This document shows, piece by piece, positions 44,632 to 53,018 of a stretch of 64,000 bases of DNA. The translations under genes and the position numbers were made by a program. Within the stretch, counting starts at the first letter, position 1; each line of letters begins with the position of its first letter. Source of the stretch: JAAYDS01 sp012729155 (lineage in GTDB: Bacteria > Chloroflexota > Anaerolineae > UBA1429); NCBI GenBank assembly GCA_036774405.1, contig DAIPBO010000012.1, forward strand, positions 26,790-90,789. The letters are read 5' to 3'. Under the pieces are notes generated by a model. That model was not told the origin of the DNA and searched no databases. It worked only from the letters and a program-made list of their open reading frames with translations.

Positions 44632-44957
44632 TGGCGACCCTATCAAATGTGACAGACAGCACCTTTGAATCAGAGGTACTCGGCGCTCAGGGAGCGGTGC
44701 TGGTCGACTTTTGGGCCGAATGGTGCGTGCCCTGCAAGATGCTGGCGCCGGTGCTCGAGAGGGTGGCTGGTGAGTTGGGCGACCAGGTGACCATCGTCAA
44801 GCTTGACGTGCAAGCCAACCCCGAGACGCCGACGCGCCTGGGCGTGCTCAATCTCCCTACCATGATTCTCTTTCGCGCTGGGCAAGAGCTCAAGCGGTTT
44901 GGCGGCGCCATGCCCGCAGGCAAGCTCAAACAGCAACTGCTCGAAACGCTGGCCTGA
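44631..44957 (+). CDS. trxA: Thioredoxin with CVPC active site
   Basis: A 108-residue thioredoxin with active site WAEWCVPCKMLAP; the usual motif is WCGPC, so a Val replaces Gly between the cysteines, which may shift the redox potential. The cis-Pro loop is present as VLNLPTMILFRAG. Translationally coupled to the CsoR-type repressor (TAATG), hence probably induced by the signal which that repressor senses. GAGGAGGAG lies upstream. A terminator follows. Confidence 0.95.
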   Translation: MATLSNVTDSTFESEVLGAQGAVLVDFWAEWCVPCKMLAPVLERVAGELGDQVTIVKLDVQANPETPTRLGVLNLPTMILFRAGQELKRFGGAMPAGKLKQQLLETLA

Positions 44958-44965
44958 GAATGCAG

Positions 44966-44996
44966 AGGCCCCGCCAACACCCGGCGGGGCCTTTTT
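44966..44996 (+). terminator. Intrinsic terminator of csoR-trxA
   Basis: Perfect 10-bp stem (44966-44975 with 44983-44992), 7-base loop, then TTTT. The convergent GH4 gene ends 16 bases beyond and might use the same hairpin. Confidence 0.85.
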
Positions 44997-45012
44997 GATC
45001 ACAGTGCGATGG

Positions 45013-46347
45013 CTAGCTGAATTGCGGCAGCCAACGTGCCTCGGCGGCGAACAGCTCGGCGGTCATCTCGCGGATCTGAGGCAATGTGCAGACAGCCGCT
45101 GTGAGCGGGTCCATCATCAGCGCGTGCACGATCATCTCGCGGTCGCCAGCAAGCGAGCCCGATACGGCCAGCTCTTGTACGGCGATGTTGCTGCGGTTGA
45201 GCGCCGCCAGTACGGGGGGCAGCGCGCCTACGTGACACGGCTGGATGCCGTTGCCATCGACGACACAAGGCACCTCGACCGAGCAGCCCTGTGGCAGGTT
45301 GGTGATGAGCTCTGTGTTGGGGACGTTGCCATAGATGACGGTGGGCGTGTCGGAGACCATCGCCTCGATGATGTACGAGCCGTACTCGTTCGAGCGCTCG
45401 TCGGGCAGGCGCCGTGTGCCAGCGATCTGCTCATTCACCTCATCGAGATAGTCATGCAAGCGCGCTTTGCAGTGGTTGAGATAACCAGCATTGCCGCCAA
45501 AGGCGATCCAGTGGTCGTGAGGGTCTTTGAAGCGAGGCACCAGCTCCTGCTCGATCATGGCCTGAGACTTGCGAAAGTAGGGCACATACTCCGAGGCATG
45601 ACCGCTCGACTCGGTGACAAAGTAGCCAAACTGCTCAAACTCTTCGATGCGAATGGGCTCTTGGCCGCGCAGCATCGGATCTTTTACGGCCTCTCGCAAC
45701 AGGGGATAGGCGTCTTGCCCCTTCCAGGTGAGGTCGAGAAACCAGGCCATGTGATTGATGCCTGCCACGCGGTAGCGCAACTCCTCGAACGGGGCGTCGA
45801 TGAACCGCGCCAGCATGGCCGCTGTGCCCTGCACGCTGTGGCACAGCCCCACGTAGGGGCGGCCTGCGCCAGCAGCCACGCCCCAGCTGTTGATGGCCAT
45901 GGGGTTGCTATAGTTGATCAGCAACGCCCTGTCATCGCAGAGCTCGTTCATATCCTGGCAGATGTCGAGCAGGACAGGGACGGTGCGCAGACCGCGGAAC
46001 ACGCCGCCAGGGCCCAGCGTGTCGCCCACACACTGGCCCACGCCATAGCGCAGGGGGATTTCGATGTCGAGCTCGTAGGCCTCGAGGCCGCCCACCTGAA
46101 TGGTGGTGATGCAAAAGTCGGCGCCATCCAGGGCCTCGCGACGGTCCAGCGTGGCCTCAACGCGGGCGGGTAGGTTGCGGGCCGTCACCATCTTGTGCAC
46201 CAGCGCACGCGCCGTCTCTAGGCGCTGCGCGTCGATATCCATCAGGGTGATGGTGGCGTTCTGCAGTGCGGGCGCCATCAGAATGTCGCTGGTCAGGTTG
46301 CGTGTGAACACAACACTGCCCGCGCCGATGATCGCGATCTTGGTCAT
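45013..46347 (-). CDS. GH4 family glycosidase (alpha-glucosidase/alpha-galactosidase type)
   Basis: NAD- and metal-dependent glycosidase of GH4, 444 residues. The N-terminal Rossmann motif is KIAIIGAGSVVFTRN; the metal and substrate site is shown by INYSNPMAINSW, GLCHSVQGTA (metal Cys and His) and GINHMAW. LPQGCSVEVPCVVDGNG and CHVGALPP are also family marks. The start at 46347 has GGAGG seven bases upstream. A second GH4 gene lies at 55930 on the same strand with the same motif layout. Whether the substrate is phosphorylated cannot be told; no PTS genes are in the window. Confidence 0.93.
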   Translation of the reverse strand: MTKIAIIGAGSVVFTRNLTSDILMAPALQNATITLMDIDAQRLETARALVHKMVTARNLPARVEATLDRREALDGADFCITTIQVGGLEAYELDIEIPLRYGVGQCVGDTLGPGGVFRGLRTVPVLLDICQDMNELCDDRALLINYSNPMAINSWGVAAGAGRPYVGLCHSVQGTAAMLARFIDAPFEELRYRVAGINHMAWFLDLTWKGQDAYPLLREAVKDPMLRGQEPIRIEEFEQFGYFVTESSGHASEYVPYFRKSQAMIEQELVPRFKDPHDHWIAFGGNAGYLNHCKARLHDYLDEVNEQIAGTRRLPDERSNEYGSYIIEAMVSDTPTVIYGNVPNTELITNLPQGCSVEVPCVVDGNGIQPCHVGALPPVLAALNRSNIAVQELAVSGSLAGDREMIVHALMMDPLTAAVCTLPQIREMTAELFAAEARWLPQFS

Positions 46348-46378
46348 GGGGCACCTCCAGAGGCCTAGCTGTACGGCG

Positions 46379-46407
46379 ATGATAGCCGCCAGAATCGGCA
46401 TCGCCAA
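46379..46407 (-). promoter_or_regulatory. Promoter of the first GH4 gene
   Basis: On the minus strand: TTGGCG (complement of 46402-46407), 17-base spacer, TATCAT (complement of 46379-46384). Lies back to back with the nusA promoter. Confidence 0.5.
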
Positions 46408-46419
46408 GTAGACGTAAGT

Positions 46420-46448
46420 TTGCAGTCACGGGCCCACGATGATATACT
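46420..46448 (+). promoter_or_regulatory. Promoter of the nusA-infB operon
   Basis: TTGCAG (46420-46425), 17-base spacer, TATACT (46443-46448). It starts a leader of about 80 bases that contains a terminator-like hairpin. Confidence 0.65.
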
Positions 46449-46470
46449 AGGGTGAAAGACTTTCCAGGGA

Positions 46471-46498
46471 AAGTGGGTGCGGTCGTCCCACTTTTTTT
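46471..46498 (+). terminator. Attenuator-like intrinsic terminator in the nusA leader
   Basis: A 7-bp stem (46471-46477 with 46487-46493), 9-base loop, followed by an unbroken run of seven T. It lies only some 20 bases after the expected transcript start and 40 bases before the nusA coding region, with no gene between, so it should control entry into the operon. Confidence 0.72.
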
Positions 46499-46535
46499 CT
46501 GTTAGCGGCTGATAGCCTGGAGGTAAGGGAGCAGC

Positions 46536-48107
46536 ATGAAGAGCGAGTTTGAGCGTGCGATAACGCAGCTCAGCGCAGACCGCAACCTGGCGCCCGAGGT
46601 TATCCTCGAAGCCATTGAACAGTCGCTGGTGCTTGCCTATAAGAAACACTTTGGTGCCACTCAAAGCGTCGTGGTCAAGATTGACCCGCACACGGGTGCA
46701 GCGCAAGTGTATGTGATGAAACAGGTTGTGGATCAGGTGCTGGATCCCATGCTCGAGATCGAGCTGCCCGCGGCGCGGGCCCTGCAACCCACTGCCAAAG
46801 TAGGCGATCTGGTCGAGGTTGAGGAGCACCCCGAGAACTTTGGGCGCATCGCGGCGCAGACAGCCAAACAGGTGATCACGCAGCGCATCAAAGAGGCCGA
46901 GCGTGACACGGTGTATGCCGAGTTCGAGGGCCGCGTGGGCGAGATCATCAACGGCGTGGTGCGCAATGTGGACGCACGCACGCATAATGTGACCATCAGC
47001 CTGGGCAAGGCCGAGGCCGTGTTGCCGCGAGGGGAACAGATCCCGGGAGAGCACTATCGCTTTAACCAGCGAGTGCGCGCCTATGTGGATGATGTCTCGC
47101 GCGATGCGCGCGGACCGCAGATCACCGTCTCTCGCACCCATCCAGACCTTCTCAAGCGCTTGCTGGAGCTTGAGGTGCCCGAGATCGCCAACGGCATCGT
47201 CGAGGTCAAGCGCATCGCCCGCGAGCCGGGCTACCGCTCCAAGATCGCCGTGGCGGCGCTGCAGAGCGGTGTCGACCCCGTAGGCTCGTGTGTGGGCATG
47301 CGTGGTGTGCGCATTCAGAACATCGTCAACGAGTTGAGTGGCGAAAAGATCGATGTGGTCGAATGGTCGTCGGATGAGCGCGAGTTTATCTCGAACTCGC
47401 TGAGCCCGGCCAAGGCAGTGCAAGTGCTGCTCGATAATGTCGAGCGACTGGCGATCGTCATCGTTCCCGACCGTGCACTATCACTGGCCATTGGCAAAGA
47501 GGGTCAGAATGCGCGCCTGGCGGCCAAACTCACGGGTTGGCGCATCGACATCAAGAGCGAGACCGAGGCGGCCGAAGAGGCCGAGGTATTGGCCCAGCAG
47601 CTGGCCGAGGCCGAAGAGCGCTCGCGTCAGCTTGAGGAGCAGCGCCGTGCGGCGGCCGAGTTGCTGCTGCAGGCTGAAGCGCTGATGGATGCAGAGAGCG
47701 AACTCGACCAGAGCGAGGCCGACCTGGTGTGGGACGAGACTGCTGAACCGGTGACCGAGCCAGAGGTCGCAGCCCTTGAGGTTGACGAAGAGCTCGAGCT
47801 CGAGCACGAGCAGGAAGAGGCCGATGTTGAGCCCGAGCCGCTTGTGGCAGATGCCACGGCAGAGCCGGTTGACGAGGTTGAGGCAGTTGAGCCTGGGGCT
47901 GAGCAAGACGAAGAATGGCTCCGTCAGGCCGCGTCAGAAGATGCCGGTGAGGAAGGCGAAGACGAGGACGAGGACGACGGAGAGCGTGGCCGTGGCCGCA
48001 AAAAGGGCCGTCGGCTCGAGTATGATGAGAGGCTGGGCCGCGTGGTAGCGCGCAAGCAGCACAAGCAGCGCGGCCGCCGCGACTGGTCGGCAGACTGGGA
48101 AGAGTAG
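46536..48107 (+). CDS. nusA: Transcription termination/antitermination factor NusA
   Basis: RNA-polymerase-bound elongation factor, 523 residues. It has the N-terminal polymerase-binding domain, an S1 domain (VNGVVRNVD-like region near GEIINGVVRNVDARTHNV), KH1 (VGMRGVRIQNIVNELSGEKIDVVEW) and KH2 (LAIGKEGQNARLAAKLTGW). After residue 350 comes a coiled-coil and then about 150 acidic residues ending in a basic segment; the acidic repeats of gamma-proteobacterial NusA are not present. First gene of the translation operon. In most bacteria rimP stands before nusA; here its place is taken by a divergent GH4 gene. Confidence 0.97.
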   Translation: MKSEFERAITQLSADRNLAPEVILEAIEQSLVLAYKKHFGATQSVVVKIDPHTGAAQVYVMKQVVDQVLDPMLEIELPAARALQPTAKVGDLVEVEEHPENFGRIAAQTAKQVITQRIKEAERDTVYAEFEGRVGEIINGVVRNVDARTHNVTISLGKAEAVLPRGEQIPGEHYRFNQRVRAYVDDVSRDARGPQITVSRTHPDLLKRLLELEVPEIANGIVEVKRIAREPGYRSKIAVAALQSGVDPVGSCVGMRGVRIQNIVNELSGEKIDVVEWSSDEREFISNSLSPAKAVQVLLDNVERLAIVIVPDRALSLAIGKEGQNARLAAKLTGWRIDIKSETEAAEEAEVLAQQLAEAEERSRQLEEQRRAAAELLLQAEALMDAESELDQSEADLVWDETAEPVTEPEVAALEVDEELELEHEQEEADVEPEPLVADATAEPVDEVEAVEPGAEQDEEWLRQAASEDAGEEGEDEDEDDGERGRGRKKGRRLEYDERLGRVVARKQHKQRGRRDWSADWEE

Positions 48108-48120
48108 CCGAGGCATCCAG

Positions 48121-48450
48121 ATGCCACCGAAACCACGACGTCAACCACAGAGGACTTGTGTCGCCTGCCGCCAGGTGGCCGGTAAGCGAGGTCTGGTGCG
48201 CGTGGTGCGCACGCCGGCGGGAGAGGTGTCTATCGACGCCACCGGCCGACTGTCGGGCCGCGGGGCCTATCTCTGTGCTCGGCGCTCTTGCTGGGATCTG
48301 GCGCTCAAGCGTAAGGCGCTCGATCGTGCCCTCAAGGTAACGCTCGATGCCGCCACGGTTGAGCGGCTGGCCGCCTTTGGTCGCGATCTACCAGACGAAG
48401 CTGATGAAGGCGCCGACACTGACGCCGCAATGACGAATCAGGATGCATAA
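48121..48450 (+). CDS. ylxR: YlxR-family (DUF448) RNA-binding protein
   Basis: A 109-residue protein with QRTCVACRQ near the N-terminus, the strictly conserved GRGAYLC and a basic surface, all typical of YlxR. It follows nusA by 13 bases, as in most bacteria. YlxR has been described as a nucleoid-associated or RNase P-interacting protein. The acidic C-terminal tail is longer than usual. ylxQ, the L7Ae-like gene that often follows, is missing. Confidence 0.93.
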   Translation: MPPKPRRQPQRTCVACRQVAGKRGLVRVVRTPAGEVSIDATGRLSGRGAYLCARRSCWDLALKRKALDRALKVTLDAATVERLAAFGRDLPDEADEGADTDAAMTNQDA

Positions 48451-48649
48451 GCAAGACACGGTCGCCATGAATCTGGAGAAGGAGCCTATGGCCTGACGCT
48501 GATGCCTGGCGGTGCAGCCGCCTGCAGCGCCCCAGAGGCCCCTCTCTCAGAGCAGCAATCGGTCTATGACGCTCTGAGTGGCCACAGACCTTTGTTGAGG
48601 GTGTGGCCCTCAGAGGTGTAGAGCCATAGAGCTCGAAAGGAGAGGACAC
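48451..48649 (+). promoter_or_regulatory. infB leader with mutually exclusive hairpins
   Basis: A 199-base non-coding gap inside an otherwise tight operon. Stem A pairs CTCAGAGC (48546-48553) with GCTCTGAG (48571-48578), perfect over 8 bp. Stem B pairs 48574-48586 with 48602-48613, 12 bp with one bulged T. The two share 48574-48578, so only one can form. No T-run follows; stem B ends 36 bases before the infB start, so it could act on translation. A nine-codon ATG reading frame (48465-48494) precedes the stems. Confidence 0.5.
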
Positions 48650-50644
48650 ATGGACGCAAGATCAGGCGCCGGGAGTAGGCGCATGGGCGCACCATCACGC
48701 TCAGCAAATGATGCTGGCAGTCAGGCCCGTGGCCGACGCGGGGGGGGCTCCGCGGGTCGCTCTGGGCGCGGAGGCCAGCGTTCTGACGGCAATCGTTCCT
48801 CTCGCCCCGCTGCCCGGCCTGTGCCAGCAGGCCGTCGACCCGCCCCCGAACCCGAGCCTCAGGTCAGCGAACTGGTGCTGCCCGACGCCATCACGGTGCA
48901 TGACCTGGCCAATCTGATGAAGCGTAGCCCCATCGATCTGATCAAAGAGCTGATGAACGCTGGCATCATGGCCAACATCAACCAGGTCATCGACCGCGAC
49001 ACGGCAACCATCGTGGCCGAGGACATGGGCTTTACCGTGGTCGAGCCCGAGGCACCCGTGGTCGAAGAGGTCGAAGAAGAAGCTCCTACTACGGTCACCG
49101 TGGTACAGCAGCGCGAGTATGCTGAAGATGAGCTGTCGCAGCTCGAGTCGCGCCCGCCCGTTGTCACCATTCTGGGCCATGTTGACCATGGCAAGACCTC
49201 TCTGCTCGATGTGATCAGGGCGACCAACGTTCAGGCTGGTGAGGCCGGCGGCATCACGCAGCACATCGGCGCCTATCAGGTCGATGTGGGTGGCAAGCGC
49301 ATCACTTTTCTGGACACACCCGGCCATGAGGCCTTTACGGCCATGCGCGCTCGAGGCGCCAACGTCACCGATATCGCCGTGCTGGTGGTGGCGGCCGACG
49401 ACGGCGTTCAACCGCAAACGCGCGAGGCTATCAATCACGCCCGTGCAGCGCATGTGCCCATCATCGTGGCCATCAACAAGGTCGATCTGCCCTCTGCCAA
49501 CGTCGACAACGCCATGAACCAGTTGGCCGATTTGGGCCTGGTGCCCGAAGATTGGGGTGGCGAGACGATCTGCGTGCCCGTTTCGGCGCGTACGCGGCTC
49601 AACATCGACACGCTGCTCGATAACATCCTGGTGGTAGCCGAGCTCTCGAACCTGCGCGCCAACCCCCAGCGTACGCCTTCGGGGCATGTGCTCGAATCGC
49701 GCCTCGACCGTGGGCAAGGCGCCACGGCCACGCTGCTGGTGCGCGAGGGCACCCTCTCAGTGGGAGATACGGTGCTGGCAGGCACCGCCTATGGCCGCAT
49801 CCGTGCGATGTATGACTTTCAGGGCAACCCTACTGACAAAGTCACGCCGTCGACGCCGGTGATGGTCACCGGCTTGCGCGAGGTGCCCACTGCTGGCGAG
49901 GGCTTTGAGGTGGTCGAGAGCGAGCGCAAGGCCCGCGAGGTCGTCGAAGAGCGCCTGCAGGCAGCCAGAAACCAGACGGTGAGGCCGGCTGGCGCCTTGA
50001 CGCTGGAAGAGGTGTATGCGCAGGCGCAGGCTGGCGCGGTGCAATCGCTCAACCTCGTGCTCAAGGTTGACGTGCAGGGCAGCATCGAACCGATCCGCTC
50101 GTCGCTGGAGCAACTCGAGGTAGGCGATCTCAAGGTGGATTTCATCCATACTGGCGTGGGCACCATCACCGAGTCTGACGTGATGCTCGCAGTGGCCTCG
50201 CAGGCCATCATCGTGGGTTTTAACGTGACGGTGGATGGCGCTGCAGAGCGCCAGGCCGAGGCCGATGGCGTGCAGATCCGCACGTACAACATCATCTATC
50301 GCCTGATCGAAGACCTGCAAAAGGCGCTCGAGGGTATGCTGGCGCCCGAGTTCGAGGAAAAGCTGCAGGGCCGTGCCACGGTGCGGCAGGTGTTCAGCAT
50401 TCCGCGGGTGGGCGTTATCGCCGGCTGCCGCGTAATCGAGGGGCGCGCAGTGCGTAATGCCAAAGCGCGCGTGATGCGCGATGGTCGCATGATCCACGAG
50501 GGACAGGTGAACTCACTGAAGCGGTTCACCGATGACGTCCGTGATGTGGCCACCGGCTATGAGTGTGGTGTGGGCATCGCCGACGCCAAAGACCTGCAGC
50601 CCGAGGATATCATCGAGTTCTACACCATGGAGATCAAGCAGTAA
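48650..50644 (+). CDS. infB: Translation initiation factor IF-2
   Basis: GTPase that brings initiator tRNA to the ribosome; 664 residues, a short form. A basic, Gly/Arg/Ser-rich N-terminus (1-70) precedes the IF2_N domain (LPDAITVHDLANLMKRSP). The G domain has GHVDHGKTSLLD, DTPGHEAF and NKVD; domains II, III (VQGSIEPIRSSLEQL) and the fMet-tRNA-binding C2 domain follow. The start has GGAGAGGACAC upstream. Separated from ylxR by a structured 199-base leader. Confidence 0.98.
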   Translation: MDARSGAGSRRMGAPSRSANDAGSQARGRRGGGSAGRSGRGGQRSDGNRSSRPAARPVPAGRRPAPEPEPQVSELVLPDAITVHDLANLMKRSPIDLIKELMNAGIMANINQVIDRDTATIVAEDMGFTVVEPEAPVVEEVEEEAPTTVTVVQQREYAEDELSQLESRPPVVTILGHVDHGKTSLLDVIRATNVQAGEAGGITQHIGAYQVDVGGKRITFLDTPGHEAFTAMRARGANVTDIAVLVVAADDGVQPQTREAINHARAAHVPIIVAINKVDLPSANVDNAMNQLADLGLVPEDWGGETICVPVSARTRLNIDTLLDNILVVAELSNLRANPQRTPSGHVLESRLDRGQGATATLLVREGTLSVGDTVLAGTAYGRIRAMYDFQGNPTDKVTPSTPVMVTGLREVPTAGEGFEVVESERKAREVVEERLQAARNQTVRPAGALTLEEVYAQAQAGAVQSLNLVLKVDVQGSIEPIRSSLEQLEVGDLKVDFIHTGVGTITESDVMLAVASQAIIVGFNVTVDGAAERQAEADGVQIRTYNIIYRLIEDLQKALEGMLAPEFEEKLQGRATVRQVFSIPRVGVIAGCRVIEGRAVRNAKARVMRDGRMIHEGQVNSLKRFTDDVRDVATGYECGVGIADAKDLQPEDIIEFYTMEIKQ

Positions 50645-50655
50645 GCGAGGGCGAG

Positions 50656-51048
50656 ATGGCTTTTCGCCGAGAACGAGGCGACAGCTTTATCCGCGAGGAG
50701 CTGACGCTGGCGATCCGTAATGAGCTTAGTGATCCGCGCATCGAGGGGGCTGTGGTCACCGAGGTAGAATTGACCAAGGATCGGCGCTTTGCGCGGGTGT
50801 ATGTATCGCACTATGAGGGCGAAGAAGCGCTGCAGGCGGCGCTGGCGGGGCTCGAGGGCGCCAAGGGCGTGCTGCGGCGACATCTGAGCCAGGTGCTCGC
50901 CTGGCGCTTTACGCCAGAGTTGGGCTTTTATGCCGATCGTGCCTGGGCCCATGGCGCGCGCATAGATGCCCTGTTCGAGCAACTCGAGCAAGAGCAGGGG
51001 CCAGACGTCATGGACAGCGACGAGCAGGATGACGCCGACGATGAATGA
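50656..51048 (+). CDS. rbfA: Ribosome-binding factor A
   Basis: 16S rRNA maturation and cold-adaptation factor; 130 residues with the KH-like fold. Typical sequence: REELTLAIRNELSDPRI, VTEVELTKDRRFARVYVS and LAWRFTPELGFYAD. The C-terminus is an acidic tail. ATG at 50656 after GAGGGCGAG; the frame upstream lies within infB. It overlaps the next gene by eight bases. Confidence 0.95.
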   Translation: MAFRRERGDSFIREELTLAIRNELSDPRIEGAVVTEVELTKDRRFARVYVSHYEGEEALQAALAGLEGAKGVLRRHLSQVLAWRFTPELGFYADRAWAHGARIDALFEQLEQEQGPDVMDSDEQDDADDE

Positions 51049-52006
51049 TCTCGAGCGCATCGCCGAGGTGCTGGCCGGTGCCGAGAGCGTGCTGCTGGTG
51101 TCGCACGTGTCGCCCGATGGCGACACCATCGGCTCGACGCTGGGCATCATGTGGGCGTTGCGCGCGTTGAGCGTGCCGGTGCGGGTCGCGTGCGATGATC
51201 CGGTGCCGCAAGAAGCGGCTTTTCTGCCCGGCGCCGAGCTCTATACAACTGAGCCGTATGCCGGCGAAGAGGTGGTTCTGGGCGTAGATGCCAGTGACAT
51301 GAGACGTCTGGGCAACATCGTTGCCGGTGTCGACGTCGAGAGCATCATCCTGGCCGAGATCGACCACCACAGCACCAACCAGGGCTTTGCGGCGCTCAAC
51401 TATGTACGCGAAACCTCTGCGACGGCCGAGCTGGCATTGGATCTCGTGCGGGTGCTGGGAGCTCCCCTTGATGGGCGCATCGCCACATGCCTGCTCACTG
51501 GCCTGGTGAGCGACACAAGGGGCTTTCGCACCAGTAGCACGACAGTCGACAGTCTGGCGACGGCTCACGCGCTCGTGGCAGTGGGAGGCGATCTGGGCCT
51601 GGTGACCGATCGGCTGTTCAACCACGTTTCGCCAGCAGCGCGCAGGCTATGGAGCGTGGCGCTGGCCGATCAGCACCTCGACGAAGGCATCCTCTGGATC
51701 GATCTCCCCCTCGCCCTGCTCGAGTCGTTGGGCGAAGGCGAGCCGGACACGCGAGGGCTCATCGGCCTGCTCATCAGCTTTGACGAGGCGAAGATTGCGG
51801 CTCTTTTTCGGGAACTGCCCGAGGGAGGCATCGATGTGAGCCTGCGCTCGCGGCCTGGCATCGATGTGGCCACGGTAGCCTATGCGCTGGGGGGGGGCGG
51901 GCATCCGCAGGCAGCAGGGTGTCAGTTGCCTGGCGCTCTGAGCGACGAGCGGCCGCGTGTGCTGGCCGCGCTAAAGCAGGCGCTGTTGGCAGCGCGTAAG
52001 GCCTGA
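51041..52006 (+). CDS. nrnA: DHH-family phosphoesterase (NrnA-type nanoRNase/pAp phosphatase)
   Basis: Degrades short oligoribonucleotides and pAp; 321 residues. DHH motifs: SHVSPDGDTIGS (HxxxxDxD), GVDASD, the IDHHSTN triplet and LVSDTRGF. The DHHA1 domain ends with the GGGGHPQAAG substrate-binding loop. Starts within the end of rbfA. The rbfA-nrnA-truB-ribF order is common in Gram-positive bacteria and Chloroflexota. Confidence 0.94.
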   Translation: MNDLERIAEVLAGAESVLLVSHVSPDGDTIGSTLGIMWALRALSVPVRVACDDPVPQEAAFLPGAELYTTEPYAGEEVVLGVDASDMRRLGNIVAGVDVESIILAEIDHHSTNQGFAALNYVRETSATAELALDLVRVLGAPLDGRIATCLLTGLVSDTRGFRTSSTTVDSLATAHALVAVGGDLGLVTDRLFNHVSPAARRLWSVALADQHLDEGILWIDLPLALLESLGEGEPDTRGLIGLLISFDEAKIAALFRELPEGGIDVSLRSRPGIDVATVAYALGGGGHPQAAGCQLPGALSDERPRVLAALKQALLAARKA

Positions 52007-52017
52007 GGTCCCTGTCT

Positions 52018-52899
52018 ATGGGCCGCGACGAGAGCGCTATCCTCAACATCGACAAGCCAAGCGGCTGGACATCGCATGATGTGGTGGCCCGTCTACGTCG
52101 CATCACCGGTGTGCGGCGCATTGGCCATGCCGGCACACTCGATCCGCTGGCGACGGGTGTGCTGGTGGTGTGTGTGGGTGCGGCCACGCGCCTCTCCGAG
52201 TACCTGATGGCGGGCGACAAGCGCTATCGCGCCACACTGCACCTGGGCATCGAGACCGACACCTGGGATGCGGACGGCCAGGTGGTGGCGCGCACCGACG
52301 CGTGCGCCGTTACCGCTGAGCAGTTCTGCGCAGCCTGCGCAGGTTTGGTAGGTCAGAGCGAGCAGACGCCGCCCATCTATTCGGCCATCAAGCGCAATGG
52401 GCAACCGCTCTATCGCCTGGCGCGGCGGGGCGAGCAGATCACGGCTGACCCTCGGCCCGTGACCATCTACGCCATCGAGGTTCTATCGTTCGCACCACCT
52501 CTGGCGACTATTGATGTGAGCTGTAGCAAGGGCACGTATATCCGCTCGCTGGCTCACGATCTGGGCAGGGGGCTGGGCTGTGGGGCGTATCTGGCGGCGC
52601 TGCGCAGGGAGCGTTCTGGCAGCATGGGGCTCGATACGGCGGTGCCGCTCGATGTGCTGTCAGCGACAAACTGGCGCGAGCACCTGTTGTCGCCGTGGCA
52701 GGCTCTGGCCGATTGGCCGCGCGTGACGGTGACTGGCGAACGGAGAGCTGAACTGCTGCTGGGCCGCGCCATCACGCTGGCCGACGTCAAAGCAGACCTG
52801 TGCTTTGCCTTTGACCATACCGGCGAGCTGGTGGCGGTATTGACCCCAGACGCGACGCCTGGTCTCATGCGCCCCATCAAGGTGTTGGCCAGGGCCTGA
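52018..52899 (+). CDS. truB: tRNA pseudouridine-55 synthase TruB
   Basis: Makes pseudouridine 55 in the T-arm of tRNAs; 293 residues. The catalytic Asp is in GHAGTLDPLATGVLVV; INKPSGWTSHDVV appears as LNIDKPSGWTSHD, and the RYRATLHLGIETDTWDADG and CSKGTYIRSLAHDLG motifs are present. Starts 12 bases after nrnA. A promoter for ribF lies just behind its stop. Confidence 0.97.
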   Translation: MGRDESAILNIDKPSGWTSHDVVARLRRITGVRRIGHAGTLDPLATGVLVVCVGAATRLSEYLMAGDKRYRATLHLGIETDTWDADGQVVARTDACAVTAEQFCAACAGLVGQSEQTPPIYSAIKRNGQPLYRLARRGEQITADPRPVTIYAIEVLSFAPPLATIDVSCSKGTYIRSLAHDLGRGLGCGAYLAALRRERSGSMGLDTAVPLDVLSATNWREHLLSPWQALADWPRVTVTGERRAELLLGRAITLADVKADLCFAFDHTGELVAVLTPDATPGLMRPIKVLARA

Positions 52900-52926
52900 T
52901 AAGGGCACTGGATGACGACTGTGTGG

Positions 52927-52955
52927 TTGGCAGGTGGGGCTTCTGCGGCTAGAAT
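52927..52955 (+). promoter_or_regulatory. Internal promoter for ribF-archease-rtcB
   Basis: TTGGCA (52927-52932), 17-base spacer, TAGAAT (52950-52955), in the 119-base gap after truB, with about 55 bases of leader. No FMN riboswitch sequence is seen. Confidence 0.6.
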
Positions 52956-53018
52956 ATGGGTTACCAAAGCGCCGCTTGCGGCGCGCAGCATACGCCACTC
53001 CAAAGGCGGGCAGAGACC

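Noticed and set aside
48465..48494. Nine-codon leader peptide before infB
   Set aside because: It has no run of control codons and no clear ribosome-binding site; kept only as part of the leader description.
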